A model generated the notes under the pieces. That model was given only the letters and a program-made list of their open reading frames with translations, was not told where the DNA came from and ran no database searches. This document shows positions 8,032 through 14,787 of a stretch of DNA of 31,125 nucleotides, piece after piece; the stretch's first letter is position 1, and each line of letters opens with the position of its first letter. Source of the stretch: JASFYU01 sp045046905 (GTDB lineage Bacteria > Bacteroidota > Bacteroidia > Flavobacteriales > Flavobacteriaceae); the NCBI GenBank assembly GCA_045046905.1, contig JASFYU010000013.1, forward strand, positions 1 to 31,125, read 5' to 3'. Position numbers and translations under genes: made by a program.

Positions 8032-8829
8032 TCAAAACCGGTTATCACCACCAACAATATCACCTATAGCACCTAGAATACTACCTTCGCCTTTATCCTT
8101 TCCTCCTCTTGGTAATGAAGCGATTATTCTACCGGCCAATCGGCTAAAGGGCAAGGATTGAATATATACCGTTCCTGGGCCACGTAAGGTTGCAAAAAAC
8201 AGGCCTTCGCCACCAAAAATCGTGTTTTTGATACCCCCAACAAATTCGATGTCATAATCAACGTCTTTTGTAAAGCCTACTATACAGCCAGTATCAACCT
8301 TTAGCACTTCACCATCTGCCAGCACTTTTTTCGCCAAGGTACCTCCTGCATGAACAAAGGCCATACCGTCACCTTCCAGCTTTTGCATGATAAAACCTTC
8401 GCCGCCAAAGAGTCCCCTACCCAATCGTTTAGAAAACTCAATGCCTATAGACACCCCTTTTGCGGCGCATAAAAAGGCATCTTTCTGACATATAAATCTC
8501 CCTTCCTTTTCAGAGAGGTCGATAGCTAAAATTTTACCAGGATAAGGCGATGCAAAGCTTACTTGTTTCTTAGTCTGGCCCACATTTAAAAAGGCGGTCA
8601 TAAAAAGGCTTTCACCAGTCAATACCCGCTTGCCAGCTGAAAAAATCTTTCCCAAAATACTAGTATCCTGATTGGATCCATCACCAAAGATGGTATCCAT
8701 CTTAATATCGGTATCCATCATCATAAAACTGCCCGCTTCAGCCACAACAGCCTCTTGGGGATCCAGTTCAATTTCTACATATTGCATTTCTTCCCCGTAA
8801 ATATGGTAGTCTATTTCGTGTGCGTTCAT
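8032..8829 (-). CDS. TIGR00266 / AIM24 family protein
   Basis: This 265-residue protein belongs to the TIGR00266 (DUF124, AIM24-like) family. It shows the expected order of the EIDYHIYGEEMQYVEIELDP start, AEAGSFMMMD, a glycine-rich middle (GRGLFGGEGFIMQKLEGDG), GGTLAKKVLADGE, then TIFGGEGLFFATLRGPGTVYIQSLP. The family forms a beta-sandwich; mitochondrial AIM24 relatives are needed for inner-membrane organisation, but the bacterial function is unsettled. The C-terminus ends in a glycine-rich helical tail. There is no signal peptide. It stands upstream of the DUF2461 gene on the same strand. Confidence 0.9.
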   Translation of the reverse strand: MNAHEIDYHIYGEEMQYVEIELDPQEAVVAEAGSFMMMDTDIKMDTIFGDGSNQDTSILGKIFSAGKRVLTGESLFMTAFLNVGQTKKQVSFASPYPGKILAIDLSEKEGRFICQKDAFLCAAKGVSIGIEFSKRLGRGLFGGEGFIMQKLEGDGMAFVHAGGTLAKKVLADGEVLKVDTGCIVGFTKDVDYDIEFVGGIKNTIFGGEGLFFATLRGPGTVYIQSLPFSRLAGRIIASLPRGGKDKGEGSILGAIGDIVGGDNRF

Positions 8830-8943
8830 TTTTTATAGTTTTTCTGCTGAAGTAATTTCAGTTCGGTTAATGAATATAGTTGTTGTCTATTAGATGCTCA
8901 TTGATCGATTTTGTTACAATTTTTCACTATTTCAACTTTTCGC

Positions 8944-8964
8944 TTTTGCCTTTTGCCTTTTGCC
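8944..8964. repeat. Heptamer tandem repeat (TTTTGCC x3)
   Basis: Three exact TTTTGCC units with degenerate flanking copies (TTTTCGC before, TTTTCG after) lie in a pyrimidine-rich spacer of about 220 nt (8830-9050) between the TIGR00266 and DUF4442 genes. The rest of that spacer shows no gene. The strong strand bias (T/C on plus, A/G on minus) continues to about 9060. Confidence 0.8.
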
Positions 8965-9050
8965 TTTTCGATGATAACAAACAGATTGCTTCGTGCCTCG
9001 CAAAAACGTTCTATTTTCTTTTTTTTCTTTTCCCTCTTCGCTTTCAACTT

Positions 9051-9506
9051 TTAACTCTTCACCCTAACCGTCCATTCAAAATCAAAGACAGAGACTTCTA
9101 GCCCATCCTCATTCACGCCGACTGACTTCATCCAAAACGTTTCTCCCTCACCGCTGGCAACCGTTTTATCAATCGCCTCTTTTATCAGATGGCCATCCTC
9201 ACAGGTAAATGTTATTTTCCCGATCGCTTTTTTTGAAAAACTAGCTTTATTGCTCGCCACCAACATCGAAATTTTTTTACCACTATTCTTAATCTGGTTA
9301 ATGACCATGGTACCCGTACTAAACTCCGCCGCCATACCTTGAGCGGCCCAAAACATCGACTTAAACGGGTTTTGATTAAACCATTTATAGCGTATGGTCA
9401 CAATTGCCTTTTGTTCATCTATATAGATTAAACGCACACCACACCACCAGGCTGCAGGTAACTTAAAGAAAGTAAAAACATTGTATTTACGGGTCTCTTT
9501 AGACAT
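9051..9506 (-). CDS. DUF4442 domain-containing protein (hotdog-fold thioesterase-like)
   Basis: This 151-residue protein matches the DUF4442 family, which is related to hotdog-fold acyl-CoA thioesterases of the PaaI type. Family features are the start NVFTFFKLPAAWWCGVRL, the NPFKSMFWAAQGMAAEFSTG helix that corresponds to the central hotdog helix, and the ISMLVASNKASFSKKA strand region. It is predicted to be cytosolic and its substrate is unknown. The gene begins divergently from the PadR/PspC cluster, about 86 nt from the inverted repeat at 9592-9612. Confidence in the domain is good, in activity low. Confidence 0.85.
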   Translation of the reverse strand: MSKETRKYNVFTFFKLPAAWWCGVRLIYIDEQKAIVTIRYKWFNQNPFKSMFWAAQGMAAEFSTGTMVINQIKNSGKKISMLVASNKASFSKKAIGKITFTCEDGHLIKEAIDKTVASGEGETFWMKSVGVNEDGLEVSVFDFEWTVRVKS

Positions 9507-9591
9507 ATGTGAATTTTAGAATTCTTTATATTCAGCTTAAAAGTATTGAAAATAATTGATCTATGATTTGTTAAATTATTGTTAAATTATA

Positions 9592-9612
9592 GTACTATGT
9601 GTTGCATAGTAC
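9592..9612. promoter_or_regulatory. Inverted repeat, candidate operator
   Basis: Two 8-nt arms GTACTATG and CATAGTAC are a perfect dyad separated by TGTTG, followed by a run of T (9614-9620). The -33 TTG of the promoter for the downstream cluster lies in the centre of the dyad. A repressor bound here would block that promoter, and PadR from the same cluster (10715-11050) is the obvious candidate. Because T residues follow, a terminator-like hairpin is an alternative reading, but no plus-strand gene precedes it. Confidence 0.55.
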
Positions 9613-9633
9613 CTTTTTTTAGATATATATTTG
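9602..9633 (+). promoter_or_regulatory. Bacteroidetes-type promoter for the DUF4870-PadR-PspC cluster
   Basis: TTG at 9602-9604 and TATATTTG at 9626-9633 match the Bacteroidetes consensus (TTG, about 20 nt, TAnnTTTG) exactly, with a 21-nt spacer. Initiation would fall near 9640, a few bases before the ATG at 9648. It overlaps the inverted repeat at 9592-9612. Confidence 0.65.
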
Positions 9634-9647
9634 CATAGAAAGATATT

Positions 9648-9794
9648 ATGTCATCAAAATATATTAATATGAAATATTCACGAATCGCATCTATTGACCA
9701 GTTCGAAAATTGGATTCCGCCCTTCGGAGGAATTAGTTCGAACCAACAAATTTCTAGATACAAGAATGCTATTTTAAAATCTAGGTCTCACTAA
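9648..9794 (+). CDS. Candidate small protein (48 aa) leading the PspC cluster
   Basis: A 48-codon frame runs from the ATG at 9648 to a TAA at 9792-9794. It starts MSSKYINMKYSRIASIDQFE, continues with WIPPFGGISSNQQ and ends KSRSH. It begins about 8 nt after the expected transcription start and ends 14 nt before the DUF4870 start, so it sits exactly where the first gene of the operon should be. I do not recognise the sequence. It has no signal peptide and is polar and basic. An internal ATG at 9669 is an alternative start. It may be a real small protein, a translated leader or a chance frame; composition alone cannot decide. Confidence 0.4.
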   Translation: MSSKYINMKYSRIASIDQFENWIPPFGGISSNQQISRYKNAILKSRSH

Positions 9795-9808
9795 GAAATC
9801 AATAAACC

Positions 9809-10291
9809 ATGACAGACACTTTGACTAAACACGAAAGAAATTTATCGGCAATTATACATGCGTCGACCTTTTCTAGGTTTTTCATTCCTTTTGGGAACTT
9901 TATAATTCCGTTGATTTTATGGACCTCCAATAAAAAAGAATACACCTTTGTAGATTATAACGGAAAACAGGCTTTAAATTTTCAGATCAGCCTGCTCCTA
10001 TATTCTATAGTACTAGGAATTGTAAGCATTCCATTTTTCATTGGTTTTTTTCCTAATATTTTTGATTTCAATCATTTCGGGCTTGAAAGCCTGAACAAAT
10101 TCAATGATTTCAATTTTCATTTTGATTGGGATGATTTCGCCTTCGGTACTTGGTTGATCCCTTTGGGTATTTCAGGATTATTACACGGAGCCCTTATTGT
10201 CATCAATATTGTATATACCATTTTGGCTACCATACGCACCAATGAGGGGCAAACTTTTAAATACCCCATTACCATAAATTTTATCAAGTAA
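9809..10291 (+). CDS. DUF4870 domain-containing membrane protein
   Basis: This 160-residue integral membrane protein matches DUF4870 (Tic20-like small membrane proteins). It has a polar N-terminus (KHERNLSAIIHAST), a first hydrophobic segment (about residues 24-40), the family stretch KKEYTFVDYNGKQALNFQIS, and two further helical regions (about 60-82 and 114-140). A Phe/Asp/Asn-rich loop of about 25 residues (FDFNHFGLE to FHFDWDDF) lies between them and looks like an insertion compared with short family members. It ends TFKYPITINFIK, the usual C-terminus. Its stop overlaps the next start by one base (TAATG), which indicates translational coupling. Its position suggests an envelope-stress role with PspC. 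Confidence 0.85.
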   Translation: MTDTLTKHERNLSAIIHASTFSRFFIPFGNFIIPLILWTSNKKEYTFVDYNGKQALNFQISLLLYSIVLGIVSIPFFIGFFPNIFDFNHFGLESLNKFNDFNFHFDWDDFAFGTWLIPLGISGLLHGALIVINIVYTILATIRTNEGQTFKYPITINFIK

Positions 10292-10494
10292 TGAAAAAAA
10301 AATTAAACGTAAGTATTGCAATTGTCTTTTTTGTGGCGATGGGGTGTACTCAAATAACTGGAAGCTTCTCATTTATGAGCGACCTAAAAAAGCTTATCTC
10401 GAAAAATTACAATACGGATCAAATCGAAATAAAATATACTGAAAGTGATTATATACTAAAAACAACTAAATCAGACTCTTATAATATGTACTAG
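10291..10494 (+). CDS. Short putative lipoprotein (67 aa), possibly 3'-truncated
   Basis: The frame starts on the last base of the DUF4870 stop. It encodes a lipoprotein-type signal peptide ending in AMGC (Cys19), then a lysine-rich stretch with SDLKKLISKNYNTDQIEIKYTESDYIL and a stop after only 67 residues. I do not recognise a family. The mature part would have only 48 residues and stops in the middle of what looks like a beta strand (YILKTTKSDSYNMY). About 20 nt after the stop begins a dispersed repeat (10514-10532), so loss of a longer 3' part is plausible. It is probably anchored to a membrane. Confidence 0.6.
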   Translation: MKKKLNVSIAIVFFVAMGCTQITGSFSFMSDLKKLISKNYNTDQIEIKYTESDYILKTTKSDSYNMY

Positions 10495-10513
10495 AGAAAG
10501 TAAACTACCGCAG

Positions 10514-10532
10514 GCAGATTAAACCCACTGGT
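10514..10532 (+). repeat. Dispersed repeat copy 1 (with hairpin)
   Basis: GCAGATTAAACCCACTGGT at 10514-10532 matches the reverse complement of 20657-20675 with one mismatch in 19. It is followed by GGGT, giving a CCCAC-TG-GTGGG hairpin (10524-10535). It lies just after the short lipoprotein gene in the 220-nt spacer before padR. Confidence 0.7.
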
Positions 10533-10579
10533 GGGTATAAAAAGGGGCTTAATCATTCCCTTCACAAATACGAAGTTTA

Positions 10580-10620
10580 ATTCATCAATCAAAATCAGGA
10601 TGTTTATTCATCAATCAAAA
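10580..10620. repeat. 15-bp direct repeat with 26-bp period
   Basis: ATTCATCAATCAAAA occurs exactly at 10580-10594 and 10606-10620. The copies lie 95-135 nt upstream of the padR start. A 26-bp offset is about 2.5 helical turns. It may be a local duplication or a paired binding site. Confidence 0.75.
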
Positions 10621-10714
10621 AACGAACAGTTAATCTATGCAGATCATTACAGCAAATACGCGAGAAAGCCTACCTACAGGCAGAAAGGTTCAGCATAAAA
10701 AGCAAAAAGAAGTT

Positions 10715-11050
10715 ATGAATGTAGAAAACACAAAAGCACAAATGCGTAAAGGGGTTTTGGAGTACTGCATACTTTCTATACTAAACGGTAAGGACAAGTA
10801 TGCCTCTGAGATTCTCGGAACCCTCAAAGACGCTAAAATGCTCGTAGTAGAGGGCACTATATACCCCCTATTGACCCGGTTAAAAAATGCTGGTCTACTC
10901 AACTACAGATGGGAAGAATCTACCTCAGGGCCCCCAAGAAAATATTATACACTGACAGAAACAGGTAAACTTTTCTTAAAAGAACTAGACACTACTTGGG
11001 GCGAATTAAGAAATGCCACGAATATGGTAACCAACACAAAAAACAGCTAA
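10715..11050 (+). CDS. PadR family transcriptional repressor
   Basis: This 111-residue PadR regulator has a winged helix-turn-helix (about residues 10-85) and a short C-terminal dimerisation helix (subfamily 2 size). Family features are KGVLEYCILSIL, KYASEILGTLKDA, VVEGTIYPLLTRLKNAGLLNYRW and the wing segment SGPPRKYYTLTETGK. I chose the ATG at 10715, giving MNVENTKAQMRKG. The longer frame from 10637 adds 26 residues derived from a CAGGCAG-type spacer element, unlike any PadR. The stop is 2 nt before the PspC gene, so they are translated together. PadR proteins often repress their own operon, and the dyad at 9592-9612 is the best candidate operator here. Confidence 0.9.
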   Translation: MNVENTKAQMRKGVLEYCILSILNGKDKYASEILGTLKDAKMLVVEGTIYPLLTRLKNAGLLNYRWEESTSGPPRKYYTLTETGKLFLKELDTTWGELRNATNMVTNTKNS

Positions 11051-11052
11051 CA

Positions 11053-12798
11053 ATGAACAAGACAGTAAATATAAATCTCGCTAATATACTTTTTCATATC
11101 GATGAGGAAGCGTACCATAAAATGCGCAGATATCTCGAATCAATAAAACGTTCCTTTGCCAATACCCCAGGAAGCGACGAAATACTGGCCGATATCGAGG
11201 CACGTATAGCCGAACTTTTCCATGAAAGGTTAGAAAACGAACGCCAGGTTATTACCGAAAAAGAAGTTGATCAGGTCATTACAATCATGGGGCAACCCGA
11301 AGATTATATGGTCGATGAAGATATTTTTGAGGATGAACCCATAAAAACAACCCGAACGACACGAACGTCACGAAAAAAAACCAAGAAATTATACCGTGAT
11401 ATTCAAACAAAATATGTGGCAGGTGTATCCTCAGGCCTAGGGCACTATTTTGGCATAGACCCCCTTTGGGTCAGATTATTATGGATTTTTCTCACCCTAG
11501 GTTCAGCCGGTAGCTTTATCATGATTTACGGCCTCTTATGGATTCTTATTCCTGAGGCCGAAACCACTTCACAACAACTAGATATGCGTGGAGAACCCAT
11601 AAATATCAGTAATATTGAACGTAAGGTCAAAGAGGGTTTCGATGAGGTTGCCGATCAGGTGAAAAGTGTAGACTATGAAAAGTTTGGTAACAAAGTAAAG
11701 AGTAGTGGAAAAACCTTTTTTGATACCCTTGGTGATATTATCCTATTTTTCTTTAAAATCTTCGGAAAATTTATAGGTATACTACTCATCGTCATAGGTG
11801 CCTCAACGGTAATCGGCCTTTTTATAGGTATGTTGACCCTAGGCACTCTTGATTGGATTTCTTTACCTGGCATTGATAATTTCATAGCCAATACCACAGA
11901 AACGCCCATTTGGCTTCTTTCATTATTCGTGTTCTTTGCCATAGGAATTCCTTTTTTCTTTTTACTCTATTTAGGCTTAAAAATATTGGTAAACAACCTG
12001 AAATCAATAGGTAGTATTGCCAAATTTTCTCTTCTAGGTCTTTGGTTGCTCTCTCTGATTTCACTAATAATTTTAGGAATACGAGAAGCCGCTTCACATG
12101 CCTTTTCAGGTAGTACTGAAATTAAAAAAGAACTCTATATCGAAGATATATCTGAAACGGTACATATAAACCTAATGTCATCATCGAACCGATTTGATAC
12201 TAGAAGAAATGGAAATATGAATGGCGCTACGATAAGTTATGATCAAGATGGCAATGAAGTATTGGTATTGGACGATGTGAGGTTCAATTTAAAAAAATCA
12301 AAAGATTCTCTGATCCGTATCGAAATCCGAAAAGAATCTAATGGTGCATCATTCAATGAGGCCAAAGAAAAATCCACGGCCATCGAATACAGCTATACTG
12401 TTGAGGGGAACACTATTGCCCTAGATGATTATCTGACCACTTCGAGCGAGAATAAATACAAAAACCAAGAAGTACGAGTAACCCTATATATACCCACAGG
12501 ATTCATAATAGCCTATTCGAATGGAGACAACAATTGCTGGACCATGAGAGCTCCCTTGGAGCATGTCATGAACGGCTGTGAAATGGCTGACTATATATGG
12601 GAAATGGACCTTAATGGCGACTTGATTTGTCAAAACTGCCCTGAGATAGAAAACGAAGACGAAGACGAAGATTCAGATGAAAGAAACAAAATAATTATCG
12701 ATGAAAACGGCATAGATATCGATATTAAAGATGGTCAAGATTCTTTTAAAATGAAAATAGATGAAAACGGTATAAATATTAAGACCGAAGAAAATTAG
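11053..12798 (+). CDS. PspC domain-containing membrane protein
   Basis: This 581-residue envelope-stress protein starts at the ATG at 11053 (MNKTVNINLANILFH), 2 nt after padR; the longer frame from 10996 only overlaps padR. Order of parts: a cytosolic N-terminal helical domain (about 1-95, with NTPGSDEILADIEARIAELF), a PspC domain (about 112-169: KKLYRDIQTKYVAGVSSGLGH, then a membrane helix ending LLWILIPEA), three further membrane segments (about 215-335), and a C-terminal beta-rich domain (about 355-540) with RVTLYIPTG. An acidic tail carries two DENGI repeats. PspC proteins sense membrane damage in phage-shock systems. The C-terminal domain resembles adhesin/toastrack-like beta domains; that is inference. 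A CxxC-like pair (QNCPE) lies near 540. Confidence 0.88.
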   Translation: MNKTVNINLANILFHIDEEAYHKMRRYLESIKRSFANTPGSDEILADIEARIAELFHERLENERQVITEKEVDQVITIMGQPEDYMVDEDIFEDEPIKTTRTTRTSRKKTKKLYRDIQTKYVAGVSSGLGHYFGIDPLWVRLLWIFLTLGSAGSFIMIYGLLWILIPEAETTSQQLDMRGEPINISNIERKVKEGFDEVADQVKSVDYEKFGNKVKSSGKTFFDTLGDIILFFFKIFGKFIGILLIVIGASTVIGLFIGMLTLGTLDWISLPGIDNFIANTTETPIWLLSLFVFFAIGIPFFFLLYLGLKILVNNLKSIGSIAKFSLLGLWLLSLISLIILGIREAASHAFSGSTEIKKELYIEDISETVHINLMSSSNRFDTRRNGNMNGATISYDQDGNEVLVLDDVRFNLKKSKDSLIRIEIRKESNGASFNEAKEKSTAIEYSYTVEGNTIALDDYLTTSSENKYKNQEVRVTLYIPTGFIIAYSNGDNNCWTMRAPLEHVMNGCEMADYIWEMDLNGDLICQNCPEIENEDEDEDSDERNKIIIDENGIDIDIKDGQDSFKMKIDENGINIKTEEN

Positions 12799-12810
12799 TG
12801 AATTTAAACA

Positions 12811-12838
12811 GCTCAACTGTATTATTCGACAATTGAGC
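12811..12838 (+). promoter_or_regulatory. Intergenic hairpin between the pspC-type and GIN genes
   Basis: GCTCAACTGT (from 12811) pairs with ACAATTGAGC with one mismatch across a loop of about 8 nt, in the 103-nt spacer. No T run follows, so it is not a canonical terminator; it could stabilise or partly attenuate the mRNA between the two genes. Confidence 0.45.
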
Positions 12839-12901
12839 ATCTTAAAATAGCAAAGAACAATCACAAACAACAGTTTTACATCAATTTAAAAATCAACATT
12901 C

Positions 12902-13630
12902 ATGACAACCATAGCAAAAATTGCCATCGCCTTCATATTGTCTTTATTTCTAACATCCTGCATAGACATTAATCTCGGAAGTTTCGGAAACGGTAAGTCC
13001 GGAAACGGTATCGTAACCACCGAAACCCGTAGAATCATCCATGATTTTACAGCAGTATCCGCTTCTGAGGGCTTAGAGGTTTACATCACCCAGGCCAATG
13101 ATTTTGAAATCACCGTAGAGGCCGATGAAAACATTATCGACCTTATAGGTACTGATATCAAAAATGGAAAGCTGCGGATTCATGCCATCAGAAATATTGG
13201 TCGGGCTACGAAAAAAGTTTATGTATCGCTTCCTAATATCACATCCATACAAAGTTCTAGTGGCGCACATTTACGCACTGAAAATGTAATACAGTCAGAT
13301 AAGCTTGAGATTGATGCCAGTAGCGGGGCAATGATCAAGGTAGACTTGATTGCCGCCGAGCTCGATATTGATGCCAGTAGCGGCGCCAATTTAGAAATAT
13401 CAGGTGAAGCGACCACCGTTTATATCGATGGTAGTAGCGGTACGAACATTAATAGCAGAGGATTGACCACAAAAATTTGTGACGTCGATGCCAGTAGCGG
13501 CGCTAACATCTCGGTAAACGTATCTGAATCATTGACTGCCAATGCTAGTAGTGGGGGTAATATTTCATATTCGGGGGAAGCCAGAGTTAAAAAAAGCAAG
13601 TCGGTTTCAGGCAGTGTTCATAAATATTAA
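12902..13630 (+). CDS. GIN-domain (DUF2807) lipoprotein
   Basis: This 242-residue putative auto-transporter adhesin-type (head GIN, DUF2807) lipoprotein has a signal peptide with lipobox LTSC (Cys20), a short Gly/Ser linker, then a right-handed beta-helix-like domain. Six SSG turns recur at a period of 18-21 residues (glycines at about 121, 142, 161, 180, 200 and 218), mostly as DASSGA. The family belongs with the domains that accompany PspC in envelope-stress loci, which fits its place as the last gene of this cluster. It should face the periplasm or cell surface. The repeated DNA (GATGCCAGTAGCGG at 13313, 13370 and 13487) is coding. Two strong hairpins follow the stop. Confidence 0.9.
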   Translation: MTTIAKIAIAFILSLFLTSCIDINLGSFGNGKSGNGIVTTETRRIIHDFTAVSASEGLEVYITQANDFEITVEADENIIDLIGTDIKNGKLRIHAIRNIGRATKKVYVSLPNITSIQSSSGAHLRTENVIQSDKLEIDASSGAMIKVDLIAAELDIDASSGANLEISGEATTVYIDGSSGTNINSRGLTTKICDVDASSGANISVNVSESLTANASSGGNISYSGEARVKKSKSVSGSVHKY

Positions 13631-13650
13631 TCACTACTGATTTGAACAAT

Positions 13651-13682
13651 ACACTATTTAAAGCGCTGGTTTTAAATAGTGT
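13651..13682 (+). terminator. Perfect 12-bp stem-loop after the GIN gene
   Basis: ACACTATTTAAA (13651-13662) and TTTAAATAGTGT (13671-13682) pair perfectly around the loop GCGCTGGT. It precedes a second hairpin with a T tract, so the two form a tandem 3' end for the PspC/GIN operon. Confidence 0.65.
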
Positions 13683-13687
13683 TAGCG

Positions 13688-13740
13688 TCAAAATCTCGAT
13701 TGGAAAAAAAATGCAATCGGGATTTTGATTTTTTTGTTTT
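13688..13740 (+). terminator. Rho-independent terminator of the PspC/GIN cluster
   Basis: TCAAAATCTCGATTG (13688-13702) pairs with CAATCGGGATTTTGA (13714-13728) with one G-U wobble. The 15-bp stem has an 11-nt loop and is followed by nine or so T residues and GTTTT. This is a canonical terminator shape, unusually clear for a flavobacterium. Confidence 0.8.
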
Positions 13741-13776
13741 GCCAGTTTATTTATCTTAGTGCAAATCATTATGACG

Positions 13777-14787
13777 ATGCAGCTACGTTTAAAAAAATAT
13801 ACGCTCCCCCTAAAACACACCTTTAGTATTTCTCGTGAATCTCATGATTTTCAAGATACGCTGATTGCTGGTCTTAGTCTCAATGGGCATACAGGATATG
13901 GAGAAGCTACTTCAAACCCCTATTACAAAATCACCTTAGAAACTATGACGGCCGAAATTGAGGCAGTCCTGAGTGAGATCGAAGCATTCGAATTTAAAAC
14001 GCCTGGACCATTTCATGCTTTTTTAGTTAATAAAGGACTCTCCAATTTTGCCGTATGTGCCCTTGATCTTGCCGCACACGATCTCTACGGAAAACTTTTG
14101 GGCAAGCCCTTATACAAAATTTGGGGCACAACAGTAGACCACTACCCCATTACCAATTACACCATTGGCATCGACACCATTGAAACCATGGTTTCTAAAA
14201 TGAAAGAAAAACCATGGCCTATTTATAAAATAAAACTGGGCACTGACAAGGATGTTACCCTAGTAAAAGAGCTCAGAAGACATACCGATGCTATTTTTAG
14301 AATAGATGCCAATTGTGCATGGACTGCAGAAGAAACCATACATAATGCTCCATTACTTAAGGAGTTGGGTGTAGCCTTTATAGAACAGCCCCTAAAGGCA
14401 GATGATTGGGAAGGAATGGAAAGGGTAATGCACAATAGCGTACTACCAATCATTGCCGATGAAAGTTGCATTATTGAAAGTGATGTAGAAAAATGCGGAC
14501 TTCATTTTTCAGGAATCAATATAAAACTAACCAAATGTGGGGGCCTCACCCCTGCCCTGCGCATGCTAAAAAAGGGGAAAGACTTAGGACTTAAGGTCAT
14601 GGTAGGCTGTATGACTGAATCGACTGTGGGCATCTCGGCCATTGCCCAACTTCTACCCCAACTAGACTATGTAGATATGGATGGGGCAATGCTACTCAAA
14701 GAGGATATTGCCGATGGAGTGCGCATTGAAGATGACGGAAGTATAATTTTCTCCCACCTTGGTGGTAGTGGTATTACTTTACGATAA
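13777..14787 (+). CDS. Dipeptide epimerase (L-Ala-D/L-Glu epimerase type), enolase superfamily
   Basis: This 336-residue enzyme of the muconate lactonising subgroup of the enolase superfamily interconverts epimers of a dipeptide, classically L-Ala-D-Glu from murein peptides. From the ATG at 13777, the catalytic lysines are K151 and K153 (YKIKLG). The metal ligands are D177 (RIDANCAW), E203 (IEQP) and D228 (IADES), and the opposite lysine is K250 (NIKLTKCGG). The N-terminal capping domain has ISRESHDFQ and GYGEATSNPYY. Starts at 13771 (ATG) and 13759 (GTG) would add 2 or 6 residues. It overlaps the next gene by one base, indicating tight coupling with a BioF-like enzyme. The exact dipeptide specificity is inferred from the family. 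Confidence 0.88.
   Translation: MQLRLKKYTLPLKHTFSISRESHDFQDTLIAGLSLNGHTGYGEATSNPYYKITLETMTAEIEAVLSEIEAFEFKTPGPFHAFLVNKGLSNFAVCALDLAAHDLYGKLLGKPLYKIWGTTVDHYPITNYTIGIDTIETMVSKMKEKPWPIYKIKLGTDKDVTLVKELRRHTDAIFRIDANCAWTAEETIHNAPLLKELGVAFIEQPLKADDWEGMERVMHNSVLPIIADESCIIESDVEKCGLHFSGINIKLTKCGGLTPALRMLKKGKDLGLKVMVGCMTESTVGISAIAQLLPQLDYVDMDGAMLLKEDIADGVRIEDDGSIIFSHLGGSGITLR

Noticed and set aside
8880..9101. Plus-strand ORF of 73 codons over the heptamer repeat
   Set aside because: It is F/L-rich translation of pyrimidine-rich spacer and runs into the end of the DUF4442 gene on the other strand.
10637..10714. N-terminal extension of padR by 26 residues
   Set aside because: It is unlike any PadR N-terminus and comes from a spacer repeat; the ATG at 10715 gives the standard start.
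10996..11052. Extension of the PspC gene into padR
   Set aside because: The extra 19 residues overlap padR out of frame; the ATG at 11053 follows the padR stop by 2 nt and gives a normal N-terminus.
13313..13500. CRISPR-like repeats of GATGCCAGTAGCGG in the GIN gene
   Set aside because: The copies encode the periodic DASSG turns of the protein; spacing is irregular at DNA level and the reading frame is continuous.
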